DNA from: Viola odorata
Lineage: Eukaryota > Streptophyta > Magnoliopsida > Malpighiales > Violaceae
Direction of reading: 5' to 3'
Length of the DNA stretch: 64,000 nt
Assembly (NCBI GenBank): GCA_963691705.1
Contig: OY829540.1
Span: 44,304,158 to 44,368,157, forward strand
The position numbers and the translations under genes were made by a program. The notes under the pieces are model-generated. The model had not been told where the DNA came from, made no database searches, and saw nothing but the letters and a program-made list of their open reading frames with translations. Each line of letters opens with the position of its first letter. Within the stretch, counting starts at the first letter, position 1. Shown here one piece after another: positions 1 to 11,679 of the stretch.

Positions 1-378
1 TAAAAATGTAAGAGAGCTCTCTAAAACCCTAAAAACTAAAGGTTTAAATAGCCTAATAACCCACAAGAGGACAAAGTCCAGCTAAGAGGGAGGTACAAGA
101 CACGGAAGGAGCGTGTCCTTGAGGGGAATATTCCTAAAATGGCGGAAGGGAATCTACATGGAATCACGTGTGGATCTTTTGGGGAATATTCCTTCCGCGC
201 GTCGAGGCCTCGACGATATCCTCTAGGGCAAGATGACTTGATCAGCAGCTAGGGCTAGACGATTTATGCTCCAACGGAAAACCATCCAAAAAGCGCATAT
301 TTTAGCATCTTTCTCTCCTTTAGCCTAGATCTGCAAAAATGATGAATTCAAATACAAATTAGCAGTATCATGCTCGAA
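1..378. other. Possible LTR-derived fragment at the window edge
   Basis: No coding sequence is supported here. Read on the minus strand, the block runs from a GATACTGCTAAT motif through an AT-rich stretch towards the window edge. The same motif lies near one end of the solo LTR at 29881-31188, so this may be part of a related gypsy LTR that cut off the gag remnant to its right. That is inference from a short shared motif, and the left end lies outside the window. Confidence 0.3.
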
Positions 379-1690
379 ATAAGACTAAGAAAGAGGAGAA
401 AATTATGCATAAAACACACGCCATCAGCATACAAGTAGACAGTGGGCTCTTCCATCACCTGGGTATCCTCCTCTTGATGTTTCTCATCTTCAAACCCATA
501 GTCAAAAGCATCTTGCTCCTCATCTCCTGTTACAACTAAGAAGAATTGCTTTGTCTGACACCTATGGCCCCTAAAAAAAATTTCACCACAGTACTTGCAC
601 AGCCCTACCGCCATCCTCTCCTTCATCATTTTTTCATCCAAGGTCTGAAAAGAGGGGGTTAGTGGTTCTGGTGTTTGGTTTTGTGGGCTATGTTTGGCCT
701 GGTAGGGTTGATTGTAAGGGGGAATTAAGGTTCTGAGTTGGTTTGTTTGGCGTTAGCTAGTTGTAGGGTGGTTTAAAGTGATTAGAAGGGTTCTGGTATG
801 GTTTCTAGTTGGTAGGGGTGTTAGTTCTGGTGCTAGGGTAGCTGAATTTATTGGCAGTAAGGTTCGAGTTTGATGGATTTGGTGTGGTTTCAGGTACTGC
901 CATGGTTCTGAAGGTAGGTAACGCCACTTCTGTAGAGAGAGCTAACTCTACAGCATCCTCAAAGGATTGGGGTTTAAACATTCTTACTACGTGTGCCAAT
1001 TCTAGCTTTAAACCAGCTAAGAACATACTCTTCCCATATGCATCTCCAACTTTTATCCTATCATAAAGGGAATTGAATTGATTGACATATGTCTCAACGT
1101 CAGTTACCTACTTCAAGTTGGAGATTTCCGCCATTGGATCATCTACACTCTTGGGAGAGAATCTAGTGACTATGCTTCTCACAAAATCTGCCCAAGTCCA
1201 AATCTCATTCTGTTTGGTCTTCATCTTCACCTTGAACCATTTTAGTGCATCTCCAAATAGGTGGTGTGATGCTACCTCTACTCTGTGATGAAGAGGGGTT
1301 CTCATACTATGGAAATAGTTATTAGTTTGAAAAATCCAATCATGTACTTCTGCTTCATGAAACTAGGGAAATTCCAGCACTATGGATTTTGGATTGGCTT
1401 GAAAAGTGGATTCTTGATGCTGCTGGATAGGGATTTCAGGGGTGGGTCCACGTATCCCCTACTGTTGAATGAGAGCAGTAATATCCTAGAGGGATCTCCT
1501 CAATTTCTCATGGATGGATCTCCTCATTTACTCCATAGATTGCTCAAATTGAGTCATTCTGATCTCCATAGAAGGCATAGTGCTTTCCTCTTTTGTCAAG
1601 CCAGTGAACCCCATACCAGTGGAATTCATGATGGGATGGTGAATTCTCAGCATGACCAATCATAGGGAAGTAAGAAAGAGCTCCGCTACC
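348..1690 (-). pseudogene. Ty3/gypsy gag remnant
   Basis: Minus-strand capsid gene of a Ty3/gypsy retrotransposon, broken by stops. The segment at 1305-1108 carries the Retrotrans_gag core (ALKWFKVKM, then WADFVRSIVTRF). After an in-frame TAG at 1108-1110 the frame continues in the homologous direction through 1026-805 (FLAGLKLELAHVVRMF). A zinc-knuckle-like CKYCGEIFFRGHRC lies at about 600, followed by an acidic tail. Protease, reverse transcriptase and integrase are absent because the sequence changes at about 380. The start is uncertain: the region nearest the LTR (1729-1544) reads as a leader without recognised domains. The family is clear, the lineage is not. Confidence 0.75.
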
Positions 1691-1693
1691 AAT

Positions 1694-2205
1694 TGTCACA
1701 GGCCTGGAAGGGTTCCAAAGCCCTGACACATAAGAACAGGAAGAAAGGAAGAACAGAAGGTGAAAATAGAGAAGTAAGGAAGAAACCTTAGCTAATCAAC
1801 AATGGAAGAAAAACAGAGAGTGAGGGAAGATGAATGTTGTAGTGGAAGTGAAGTGGGGAAGAACGTAGATAGGAACAATTGTGATAGAGTAAAGAACAGA
1901 ATTCATTGAACTATTCATTGAATAAGCGAAATACAAACAGAATTTGATTACAAATCATAAGAGCTAGTTTATTCTCTATTGTTTCTTCCTTTTATACCCA
2001 ACCCTTCTCTAACGAACTAACTAACTTGAAGGATTTAACTAACAACTAGCTAACAATTAACTACTTCAAGAACTGTCACTAACTGACTACCATAACATGG
2101 CCACTTGCCAACTTGACAATAACCAACTTGCCAGTTGAGCAAGTTGTTACTCCTTTCCCGCGCTTCTCTTCTTTAGCCTTGATCTTCAGGTTGTCTTCCC
2201 TCTTC
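1694..2205 (-). mobile_element. 5' LTR of the gypsy remnant (right edge approximate)
   Basis: On the minus strand this block ends in CTGTGACA and is followed at once by TTGGTAGCGGAGC (1693-1681), the primer-binding-site motif also seen after the LTRs at 13922 and 58626. A minus-strand TATA motif (GGGTATAAAAGG, about 2000-1989) and an AATAAA lie inside, as expected for an LTR. The distal boundary and a target duplication could not be fixed because the partner LTR is missing. Confidence 0.6.
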
Positions 2206-2975
2206 ATTATCCATGTGTGATTGTGTTAATGGCTGTGACACTTTCTGTATTTTCATTTGTGCAATTTGGGTTTTTATTTTGTTCATTTTCTGTTTTATGT
2301 TTAAATTGTGTAGCTCACTAGATCATCCGGGATTAGCTAGACTGGTTATTGCTCACGTGAGGCCTCCCAATTATATGTACTTTTTCGAATACTATGAATC
2401 AGGTACTCTTTTTGGGAAACTACATGTTGATGAATGGACTCCAACTTTTGATCAGGTGCTCTCCATCACTCTTCAACTAGGTATGTTTCCTCTTGTACCC
2501 TCTCTTTGTTTTTCAGAAGTTGAACTCTGTTGGATGGATGGAAACTACTGGTTGGTTTTATTTCTAGTTCTGTTAGTGTGATAAGAAATGGCATGCCAGA
2601 GTGAGAGGAGAGGAAACTTTCTTGGGTATCATGGTGTGGGAAGGGGATAGTGGATTTTAGTTCTGAACTAGAATTTATGAAGAGGGTGATAAGTAACTGT
2701 TGAGTTCATCACTTGTGAGATGTAAAAGTCCCACAATGCTAAAAACATAATGGAGAGCTAGTTATATTATTTGGGGTAACCTTCTGGAAGCATCATTAGT
2801 TTTAGTTTTCGAGCTGCTTGGAACTCCTGCGTATTAGAATGGCTGCTTAGTTATCAGCTATACTTTCTACATAAGAAATTCAAAAGCCCCTAAGATTTCT
2901 GAAACTTCCTATGTTTCCATGAAGGTCTTCAAGCTGAGATGAACTTTTCACTATCATTGTGTATACTTTATTATT

Positions 2976-3429
2976 GGCTTAATGACATAAAACAACCCTG
3001 AACTTTAATGTTTTATTTAAGTGGAACCCTAAATTATTTTTTTGTTTAATTACAACCCTGGTCTTCGCAAATAATGTCATATTACCCCCCTACCGTGACA
3101 GAATTCCAACGTGACACCATTGACCGACGTTATGTGCCACGTCCGCATTGACCAGGGGGTAATTAAACAAAAACATTAAAGTTTATGGTTGTTTTATGTC
3201 TTTTACCATATTTATTTTATTATACTTTCTGTTTTTATTTCTTTTTTATTTTTTCATCTTCAATTAATTCCTACTAGATGGAATTAATGCTTCGTTGCCT
3301 TTCTATTAATAATCATAATTAATCAGATTAATCATAATTACCTCTAATTGTTAAGTTATTTTGTAGGCGACTTTATTCCCAGATTAATCATAATTACCTC
3401 TAATTCTAGCAATCAAGCATTAATTCCAA

Positions 3430-3466
<37 letters not shown>

Positions 3467-3819
3467 CCGTTGTATATAAAAAAGAAAGGAAAAGAGGAAT
3501 TTGGGTTATTGATTAAATTAGGTAAAATGACATAAAACAACCCTGAATTTTAATATTTTGATTAATCGCAACCCTTAACTTTTTTTTTTTGTTTAATTAC
3601 CCTCCAGGTCATTATTACATGGCACGCTGATGTGGCGCTCTAATAGTCGCTGACACGGCACATAACGGTGGTCAACGATGTCACATTGGATTTCTGTAAC
3701 AGTAGGGGGATAATATGACATTATTAGCGAAGACTAGAGTTGTAATTAAATAAAAAAATAATTAAGGGTTCCACATAAATAAAACATTAAAGTTCAGGGT
3801 TGTTTTATGTCATTAAGCC
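2976..3819. mobile_element. Fold-back MULE-type element in a kinase intron
   Basis: The ends are GGCTTAATGACATAAAACAA and its inverse complement. The inverted arms run about 230 bp on the left and 300 bp on the right, differing mainly by a small deletion. Each arm also ends inside in an inverse copy of its own terminus (3170-3202 and 3520-3560). Flanking 9-mers TTTATTATT and CTTATTATT match at 8 of 9 positions, fitting a Mutator-type duplication. There is no coding capacity; the centre (3203-3519) is AT-rich with a TTA microsatellite near 3430-3466. Confidence 0.62.
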
Positions 3820-5339
3820 CTTATTATTAAATGCATTGCAAGGTTTCTCGTTTTTAAATTGGATCTCTTCGGCCAATTTCTTCACGATGTACATCTCATT
3901 CTGATTCTAAATTTTGTTCTAATAATGCCTTTCAGAATAGTACTATATACATGTATTTGTATGAGTGCGCATGTGCGTATTAACTTATTAGATCGGGTTC
4001 TTAGGTTCTTTAATTCCACTATTAAGTACTTGAGATGGCTAGACACTGGTTTGCTAAGTTCATCTTTAGGGTGCTATAAATGGGAATTACTCGGTTCATT
4101 TTACACTGAAATTCGATTGTAGTTTGTTTCATTTAGTATTTCTTCTGAAGGACTTCATGGGGTGATTTTGTTTTGTTTATCCTTATTTTCTTCTCCAGCA
4201 AAGGCATTGCAATATCTTCATAACCAGGGGATTGTACATACGGATGTGAAACCTGCAAATGTTCTTGTAATTTTCATCCATAAGCTTCTAGTTATTCTAT
4301 TTTCTGTATTTAGTTTTTGAAATTATGAGTACATTTTGAGAAAGTTTGGTAATTTAATACAGCTTGATGGAAGCCAGTGCCCATACCTAGCAGACTTTGG
4401 TCTGGCAGATTAGAAGAAAAATCTTAAAGAACATTCTGTTGAGAATTGGAAATCATCGAGGAAGCCGACTGGTGGTTTTCACAAAAAGAATATGGTCGGA
4501 ACACTCATTTATATGGCACCTGAAATATTGAGGAAAGAGATACATACCGAAAAATCAGATGTGTAAAGTTTCGGTATAACCATCGAGTAAGATTTTAAGA
4601 CGATGGGATCTGTTGCAATAACTTGCAAAGTTGCATTATGCCCAAGCTATAGAAAATTTAATCTTTGCCTTTGCGTTCCTTCTCAGCATCTTCACTATTT
4701 TTTGTTCATTTGTGCATTATATCTACTGAGGCTTTCTGTTATTGTATTGTAATGGTTCGAATTTTCTTCTGTTATATTCTTTTTGAAAATTATTTTTTTT
4801 CTGCTCAATTGCAGTGAACTTCTTACTGGTGTTGTCCCGTATACAGACAGATCTTCGTGCAGAAGCACAGGTTAGACTTTGTTTTGCTTTGCTTTTTGTT
4901 GGGTTTTATAGGTCCTTGTATCACTTGCTCTACTGACTCTTATCGTCTAATCTGTGGAATGTAATGCTCAGTTTCCCAAAGCTGTGCATATATGTGCTTC
5001 CAGCCTGATGTTAGTTTCTAATATATTTTTTTGCCCTCGACTACTGTCAGGCTCACACTGTACTGGAGATGAACTAAACAGAGCAGCAACTTACAGCAGC
5101 TGTGGTATCTGGTAATTTACGACCAGTTCTTGCTGACCTTGGTTCCGATACACCAGCAATTGTACCATCATTGATGCAGAGCTATTGGGATGATAATCCC
5201 CAAAAAAGACCTTCCTTTAGCGAAATAGTTTCAGAACTGGATTCCCTTTTGGGGCACAGAACAAAATCAATTGGAGCAGAACAGACTCTTGGAAAATCTT
5301 CTATTTCACGTGTCAATCACCTCATGAATATGTCATACC

Positions 5340-5576
5340 TGTTGGAACACAATTACTTATCCTAGTAAATTAACAGAACATCAAGATAAAGATGAAGGGA
5401 AACTCTCCTATTTCTACCACACTTCATTCAGTATTTATAGAAAAATAAATACAAGGAGTTACAACTTTTATTTTAGATAAGGAAGAAATAACTTCCAGCA
5501 GTTACAACTTCTACTTTAGATAGGTCTTAATCCTATCTTCATGAATTCCACATGTACGGCATGATTAAATCCAACA
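5340..5576 (-). repeat. 3' LTR of the gag-only copia element
   Basis: 237-bp terminal repeat bounded by TG and CA, nearly identical to 7188-7424. In element orientation it follows the polypurine tract at about 5577-5590. Confidence 0.85.
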
Positions 5577-5605
5577 ATCACCCCCTTAATCATGACGCAC
5601 TGTCT

Positions 5606-7148
5606 TTACTTCTTGCGCAAAGAGATGATTCGATCCGTCTCTCGAGCTATGTCAAATAGGTCCAAATTCCTCTTACTAGCAAGCTTGGGCCTAGTCAATT
5701 GCCTACTGCTTAAAAACGGAACAATGTCTTCCTCCAGGTCAGATTCCAAAGAGGACGAAGCCATGTCTTCCTCTGGGTCAAATTCCGAGGAGGTCAAAGC
5801 CCAACTCTTTATTTCCCTTGTTCCTTCAGCTGCCCCATGGCCAAGCCCAGTCCCTGTAACAGTCCTATTACTACCAACAGAAGCGTAAAGTCCGTCCTCC
5901 ACCCCATTTATTGCACCTTTTCCATGGATTTCTGCTTCCGAGCTATTTCCAAATTTTACAGTACCCTTCACTGTCTCATCAAGTGATGCAAGCATCAACT
6001 TGGCTTCAGTCATGTGATTGTTGGTTCCTGTGTTGAGATACCACACATCTGCCACTGTCTACTAGTAACACACTCTCCTCATTGAGGAACACCGTCTGTG
6101 ATGTGTCTGCAGCCTTCTGAATGTGCTCACAATGCTCAGCCATCAGAAGTGCTGGCATGTCCTCTTGCACTTGCGTCAAATTCACCGCTTCCTTGTGCTC
6201 GCAATATGGTTTTCGGCACTCCTTGGCATAGTGCCCATAGTTGTTGCAGTTGTAGCACCTAACATTAGTCATGTCACGACTGCCTCCTGTAACTACAGCG
6301 CCCTTGCTATAGCGGCCGTCATTGTTGCGCCCACGACCACGTTGGTTGCCATGACACCAATTGTCATGACCACTACCAATGTTTTTCTTGCTGCCAAAAG
6401 GGTTCTCGTCATATTCTTTTCTTTCTTTGCGTGCGAACCATTCCTCCTCGGTGAGGAGAAGGCGACTACCCACCTCGGCAGTATCACATCCAAGGTCATA
6501 GCGTTCTTCAACGACTTTGAGTCATCCTGTTAGCTCTTCTAGAGTAAGCGTCTTGAGATCGACTAACGTCTCGATGGAAATGGCAAACTGAGTATATCTT
6601 GGGGGAACTACCCGAAGAAACTTTTTTACCACCTTCTCATCATCAATCTGGTCGCCTAAAATGTTCAAACTGTTCACGAGACTGGTGAGTCGCATAGCAA
6701 AGTCATCGATCGTCTCACCGTCCCTGAATTTGATGGACTCAAAGTCCATACGCAGCGTCTGCGCTTTTGCCTCACGCACACGTTCGGCACCCATACTCAT
6801 GGTCATCACAGCATCCCATGCTTGTTTTGTTGTGTCCTTCATAGCGAAAGTCCCCAACATCTCAGGTGGCACGGATCGGAGAATGGCAGCCAATGCCATC
6901 CTATCGTCCCGGTAGTCAGCATTTCCGGGATCAATTGCCTCTCATAGTACCTGTGCCTGCAAGTTAACTCTCATCAGGAGAGCCCAATCACCGTACTTCA
7001 TGCGAGTCAGCATGGGATAAACAATCCTTGTTTCCTTCACCAGTCGCTGCACCAATACTCCAAGGCCGCTGCCGCTTCCACCATTATCGTTGCGGAACTT
7101 TGGTGGCGATAAGTACTTTGAAGGAGATCTTGATCTGTCCTCTGACAT
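5606..7148 (-). pseudogene. Copia gag with truncated protease
   Basis: Minus-strand gag in broken frames. 7148-6942 is the N-terminus (KYGDWALLMRVNLQAQVL, the copia gag opening). 6899-6522 holds the helical UBN2-type core. 6473-6006 holds a CCHC zinc knuckle, CYNCNNYGHYAKEC. 6055-5606 opens with WYLNTGTNNHMT, the copia protease active-site region with N in place of the catalytic D, then runs into an acidic low-complexity tail without further pol domains. Frame breaks separate the segments. The lost aspartate and the absence of integrase and RT show it could not replicate alone. Confidence 0.76.
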
Positions 7149-7187
7149 CTCGGCAAGATCAAACGTAACACTCGCTCCGCTACCACT

Positions 7188-7424
7188 TGTTGGAACACAA
7201 TTTCTTATCGTAGTAAATTAACAGGACATCAAGACAAAGATGAAGGGAAACTCTCCTATTTCTACCACACTTCATTCAGTATTTATAGAAAAATAAATAC
7301 AAGGAGTTACAACTTCTATTCTAGATAAGGAAGAAATAACTTCCAGCAGTTACAACTTCTATTTTAGATAAGTCTTAATCCTATATTCATGAATTCCACA
7401 TGTACGGCATGATTAAATCCAACA
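7188..7424 (-). repeat. 5' LTR of the gag-only copia element
   Basis: 237-bp repeat matching 5340-5576. In element orientation it is followed by the primer-binding motif TGGTAGCGGAGC at about 7186-7175. Confidence 0.85.
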
Positions 7425-9036
7425 AAACCCCTTCAAACATACCAGGAGAGTATTAATTGGTCAATCCAAGGAGAAAACTTATCCAAGCAAGCTCCTCCTG
7501 CAATTGATGATGGTTTAAAATTTTAGCTCGACTCTTCAGATGATCCAGTTTATCATCCTACACTTTCTTGGGGATCGTTTGCTTCATGTGGAAGAAGGGA
7601 AAGTATGGAAGATACCCACTTCCTTATGCCCCACTTTTGCAACAATAAAGATATCCATGTTTTTGGGATCTTCGATGGTCATCGAGGTGCGTTACAAATT
7701 GAATTTCAGTGTTATTTGCAGACCAGGAATAAATTTGAGGAATAGTGAATTTAAATAACTAAGAACATTAAGATGAATGGTTTTGAATCATGTTATGGTT
7801 CACGGTGTGGTTTACAGTTTTGGAGTTGAAAAGTGTTGCTATCTTCTAATTTCTAAGTTTTTTTGTGAAATTAAGATTATCACTCCAGTCTTCTCCGACT
7901 TCAGTGCTACTAGAGTGCTTGGGTTATACATTAAAAGTGTAGATTTGTGCAGGTGATGCAGCTGCTGAGTTTTCAGCACGAGCCTTACCTAGGTTTCTGC
8001 AAGATGTAGGTTCTGCAAGAAGGTAGTTTCCCTTTGCTATATTTATATGTGATATATGTTCTGTCATTGATTGAAGTTTTTTTGTGTATGAATGCAGTCC
8101 TGTTGAAGCATTATTCGAAGCACTTGTTAGTACAGATACTGCCTTTAGAAATGAGCTGGATACTCACCGTGAGTCCAAAAGAGTTATGCAGAAAGACTGG
8201 TATCCTGGTTGCACTGCTGTTACTTCTTTAATAGTTAGAAACAGGCTCTTTGTGCAGGACAATTTTATCTCGGGCTGGATAAGCCCTTCCTCTAAGTAAG
8301 GAGGTGAGACGCTGATTCATTTGAACATTCTTGCTTCTATGTTATGTATTCTCAAAATAGTTTACTTTGACAAGTCAGGATCATGATGCAAGTTGTCTTA
8401 AGGAAAGGGAGCGTGTTATTTGCGTCGGTGGACAAGTTAAATGGCAGGTTGATACTTGGAGGGTTTGCCCTGCTGCACTCCAGGTTTTGACCTTTACCTT
8501 ATACGACCTTGCCTACGGCTGGTGTATAGTATTTCTTCTTTTACCCATATTTTATTTTATTTTATAGTTCATTTCTATCGTTAGAACTTAGTACGATGAA
8601 AATGAGGATTTGTCTAATGAAGAGGGGAGTTGGTCGGACTGATACCTCAATGCTTATATTATGCACCATCACATGCAAAAACCTAAACGTTTTGCAGGAT
8701 GATGCTGAGTAAAAATGATTTCATAATTATTCCTTTCAGTATCTGAATTTAGAAGAAATTATGATAGAAATGAGATGACGTTTTGAGTTTTGACCACCAC
8801 CAGAAAATATATTGATACTCATAGATCATAGAAGAAACTAAGGTTACAGAACTTTTCCAAGTGGTTTATTTCTTTTCATGCTGCAATGGTAGTACATTGG
8901 ACATTCGTAAATTCTGCCAGACTTTTCCATTTATTAAAGGCCTTTGATATTAGAACAAGGATCGTTCATTAGTCTTTCCCTCCTGCTCTGGTTTAGATGT
9001 TTTAATTTTCATGAATTTAGAACTAGCCCTAGTTAT

Positions 9037-9917
9037 TGTTAGAGTCCAGCTCATATTGGCTGAAGGAGATTGTTGTGGGCCTAGCCCAATTGGGGTTGTT
9101 TGTTTTAGTTTGATTAGAAGTCTGATTAGAAAAAGAAAAAGAAAAAATTGGAGTATGACTTGGAGTAGGATTGTGTAACCTAATTAATTAGGTTGCCCAC
9201 TAACATATATATGGTGGCTCAGGTTGTGAGAAGAAGCACAGAGAGAGAGAAATGTAAGGGGGAGATTTCTCTAGCGTGGTCTCCTCAATCTAGATGTGAG
9301 ATTGAGTTGAGAAAAATTGTAAAGTCAGTTGCTATTCGTTGCAACTGAGAGAGATCGTGAAAGGGTTGCTGCTGAGCATCCTGTGAGAAAGAAGAGAGAA
9401 AACAGATTTCGCCAAACTCTGTGCAGCTGCGGGAGAATTGTCGCAGTGACTTCGTTCACCGTTGGATCTGGGTGAAATTTGGACAGCAGGTGTGCTACTT
9501 CTGGTTCTTCAATTTACACGGTTGGATCGGTGAGAAGTTCTCCGAGGTGGTAGAAATACTGTCCCGATTGAAGCAGTAGAAATCTGGTTTTGGTTCTCTA
9601 TTCTCATGTCTTTTGTTTTTCTCAAATTGATTGATTGATTGGATTGTTTGATTGGTACTATTGGTGATAGTGGTGTATGTCAGATAACTCCTATAGTTAA
9701 GATAGGGATTTTAGTTGGTTGTACACATTGATCATCATATAGTGGATTGTTACTGGCTTGGTCCCGTGGTTTTTGACCTGTTGAGGTTTTCCACGTTAAA
9801 AATCACTGTGTTCTTTTCTTGATTGCTTTTGATTGGTTTGATAGCTAGGGGTTATTGGTTCTTGGGATAAGATTGTTTGCTGCGCAAATTGATTGTCGAT
9901 TGGAAATAACCCCAACA
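9037..9917 (+). repeat. 5' LTR of the small-interior element
   Basis: 881-bp direct repeat, TG to CA. It carries one copy of the GAGCATCCTG minisatellite unit that is expanded in the partner LTR. Confidence 0.8.
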
Positions 9918-10065
9918 ACTGGTAGTGGAGCGTAAGGTTTGAAAGAATAATGATGCTGAATTTTTAGTAGTGCAGAAAAGAGAGAATTTGTGATTGTGAT
10001 GATCAATCCATGATTGTGATTGTGATTGTGATTGATGAAGGGTAAGCAAAGGAGCAGTTGTAATC

Positions 10066-10251
10066 ATGAAGGGGGAGTTTGCTTCTAACAATGTTTACCG
10101 ATTGATTGGAACCGCGGTTAAGAGTAAAGTACAAGGTACTTACAAAAGATTGAATGATGGTGATGGCCAGGTAGAGTTACCTAGGAGAAGAGTTAGCTTT
10201 GCGGTGTTGACCAGTGAGAAAGCGAACTTGACTCCTACTCAGATTGCATGA
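10066..10251 (+). CDS. Short open frame in the small-interior LTR element
   Basis: A 61-codon ATG frame occupying about half of the 374-bp interior. The product is basic and polar (it contains LPRRRVSFAVLTSEKANL). I do not recognise a family and see no zinc knuckle, protease triad or membrane segment. It may be a remnant of a gag start or a chance frame; placement directly between primer site and polypurine tract is the only reason to list it. Confidence 0.22.
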   Translation: MKGEFASNNVYRLIGTAVKSKVQGTYKRLNDGDGQVELPRRRVSFAVLTSEKANLTPTQIA

Positions 10252-10291
10252 AGATTGGTGATTCCCCATGATATGAGCTGGAGGGGGAGAA

Positions 10292-11239
10292 TGTTGGAGT
10301 CCAGCTCATATTGGCTGAAGGAGATTGTTGTGGGCCTAGCCCAATTGGAGTTGTTTGTTTTAGTTTGATTAGAAGTCTGATTAGAAAAAGAAAAAGAAAA
10401 AATTGGAGTATGACTTGGAGTAGGATTGTGTAACCTAATTCATTAGGTTGCCCACTAATATATATATATATATATATATATATGGTGGCTCAGGTTGTGA
10501 GAAGAAGCACAGAGAGAGAGAGAAATGTGAGGAGGAGATTTCTCTAGCGTGGTCTCCTCAATCTAGATGTGAGATTGAGTTGAGAAAGATTGTAAAATCA
10601 GTTGCAAGATTGTGAAAGGGTTATTGTTGAGCATCCTGAGAGAGATGAGAGAGGGTTGTTGTTGAGCATCCTGAGAGATTGTGAGAGGGTTGCTGTTGAG
10701 CATCTTGTGAGAGAGGAGAGAAAACAGATTTCGCCAAATTCTGTGCAGCTGCGGGAGAATCATCGTAGCGACTTCGTTCACCGTTGGATCTGGGTAAAAT
10801 TTAGACAGAAGCTGCACGACTTCTGGTTCTTCAATCTGAACGGTTGGATCGGTGAGAAGTTCTCCGAGGTGGTAGAAATACTGTCCCGATTGAAGCAGTA
10901 GAAATCTGGTTTTGGTTCTCTATTCTCATGTCTCTTGTTTTTCTCGAATTGATTGATTAATTGGATTGTTTGATTGGTACTATTGGTGATAGTGGTGTAT
11001 GTCAGATAATTCCTATAGTTAAGATAGGTATTTTAGTTGGTTGTACACATTGATCATCATATAGTGGATTGTTACTGGCTTAGTCCCGTGGTTTTTGACC
11101 TGTTGAGGTTTTCCACGTTAAAAATCTCTGTGTTCTTTTCTTGATTGCTTTTGATTGGTTTGATAGCTAGAGGTTATTGGTTCTTAGGATAAAATTGTTT
11201 GCTGCACAAATTGATTGTCGATTGGAAATAACCCCAACA
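10292..11239 (+). repeat. 3' LTR of the small-interior element
   Basis: 948-bp direct repeat. It is longer than the 881-bp partner because of a (TA)n tract near 10458-10482 and a triplicated minisatellite at 10607-10712. Confidence 0.8.
10607..10712 (+). repeat. Triplicated ~35-bp minisatellite inside an LTR
   Basis: Three degenerate copies built around GGGTTGTTGTTGAGCATCCT. The partner LTR at 9037 has a single copy near 9360, so the expansion arose after, or during, formation of this copy. Confidence 0.8.
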
Positions 11240-11679
11240 ACTGCTCCCTGGCAACATAGGGAGAGTTTAATTGGTATTTTTCTTTCACCAGGTCACTCGC
11301 TCCATTGGTGATGATAACCTGAAGCCGGCGGTAACTTCTGAACCTGAGATAACTGAAACTGTGCTGTCTTCTGAGGATGACTTCCTGGTAATGACCAATA
11401 TGGGATTTGCATGACAGCTTCTACTTTTCACGTGCTATTCCGGTGTCGACTAGAAAAACCTAATTTTTTTCTTTTGACCATCAGGTAATGGCTAGTGATG
11501 GAGTTTGGGATGTTGTGAGCAATTAAGAAGTTATAAGCATAATCAAGGACACCGTCAAGGAGCCATCAATGTGCTCCAAGAGATTGGCAACAGAAGCTGC
11601 GGAGCGCGGCAGCAAAGATAATATCACAGTCATCGTTGTTTTCCTGCGCCTCGTATCTACAGCCGAGAGAATTTATTAG

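Larger units (their letters stand above)
5340..7424 (-). mobile_element. Non-autonomous Ty1/copia element (gag + partial protease)
   Basis: An LTR retrotransposon inserted, in minus orientation, into an exon of the kinase-PP2C gene. Two 237-bp LTRs (5340-5576 and 7188-7424) start TGTTGGAACAC and end AATCCAACA in plus-strand reading. In element orientation the primer site TGGTAGCGGAGC lies beside the 7188 LTR and a G-rich polypurine tract beside 5577. Flanking 5-mers ATACC and AAACC match at 4 of 5. The interior of about 1.6 kb codes only for gag and the start of the protease, so integrase, reverse transcriptase and RNase H must have been supplied in trans. Confidence 0.85.
9037..11239 (+). 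mobile_element. LTR element with a 374-bp interior
   Basis: Two long direct repeats (9037-9917 and 10292-11239) begin TGTTAGAGTCC or TGTTGGAGTCC and end ACCCCAACA. After the first comes TGGTAGTGGAGCG, a primer-site-like motif; before the second comes the purine tract GGAGGGGGAGAA. The interior (9918-10291) is only 374 bp, too small for any retrotransposon protein, so this is a non-autonomous, TRIM-like layout with unusually long LTRs. No flanking 5-bp duplication is visible (GTTAT versus ACTGC), so an end may have been altered after insertion. It lies in a PP2C intron of the decayed fusion gene. Confidence 0.78.
2314..11679 (+). pseudogene. Protein kinase-PP2C fusion gene, decayed
   Basis: Relic of the plant family that joins an N-terminal protein kinase to a C-terminal PP2C phosphatase (the Arabidopsis At2g40860 type). 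Kinase exons: 2314-2480, 4199-4266 (catalytic HRD reads HTD, followed by VKPANVL), 4363-4586 (DFG loop LADFGLAD, then GTLIYMAPEIL), 4815-4870, and 5051 to the insertion at 5340. PP2C exons: about 7440-7686 (SMEDTHF, FGIFDGHRG), 7953-8022, 8098-8299, 8379-8483, 11292-11387 and 11485-11679 (ASDGVWDV, GSKDNITVIVV). Lesions: stops at 4411, 4564, 5075, 7524 and 11524, a 4-bp duplication near 4850, and a deletion near 8260. The 5' exons with the glycine loop are missing. A MULE and two LTR elements sit inside. The gene cannot make the fusion protein. Confidence 0.86.

Noticed and set aside
5592..5888. Plus-strand 98-codon frame in the gag-only copia element
   Set aside because: It mirrors the minus-strand protease/tail region on the opposite strand; no domain and no reason to be translated.
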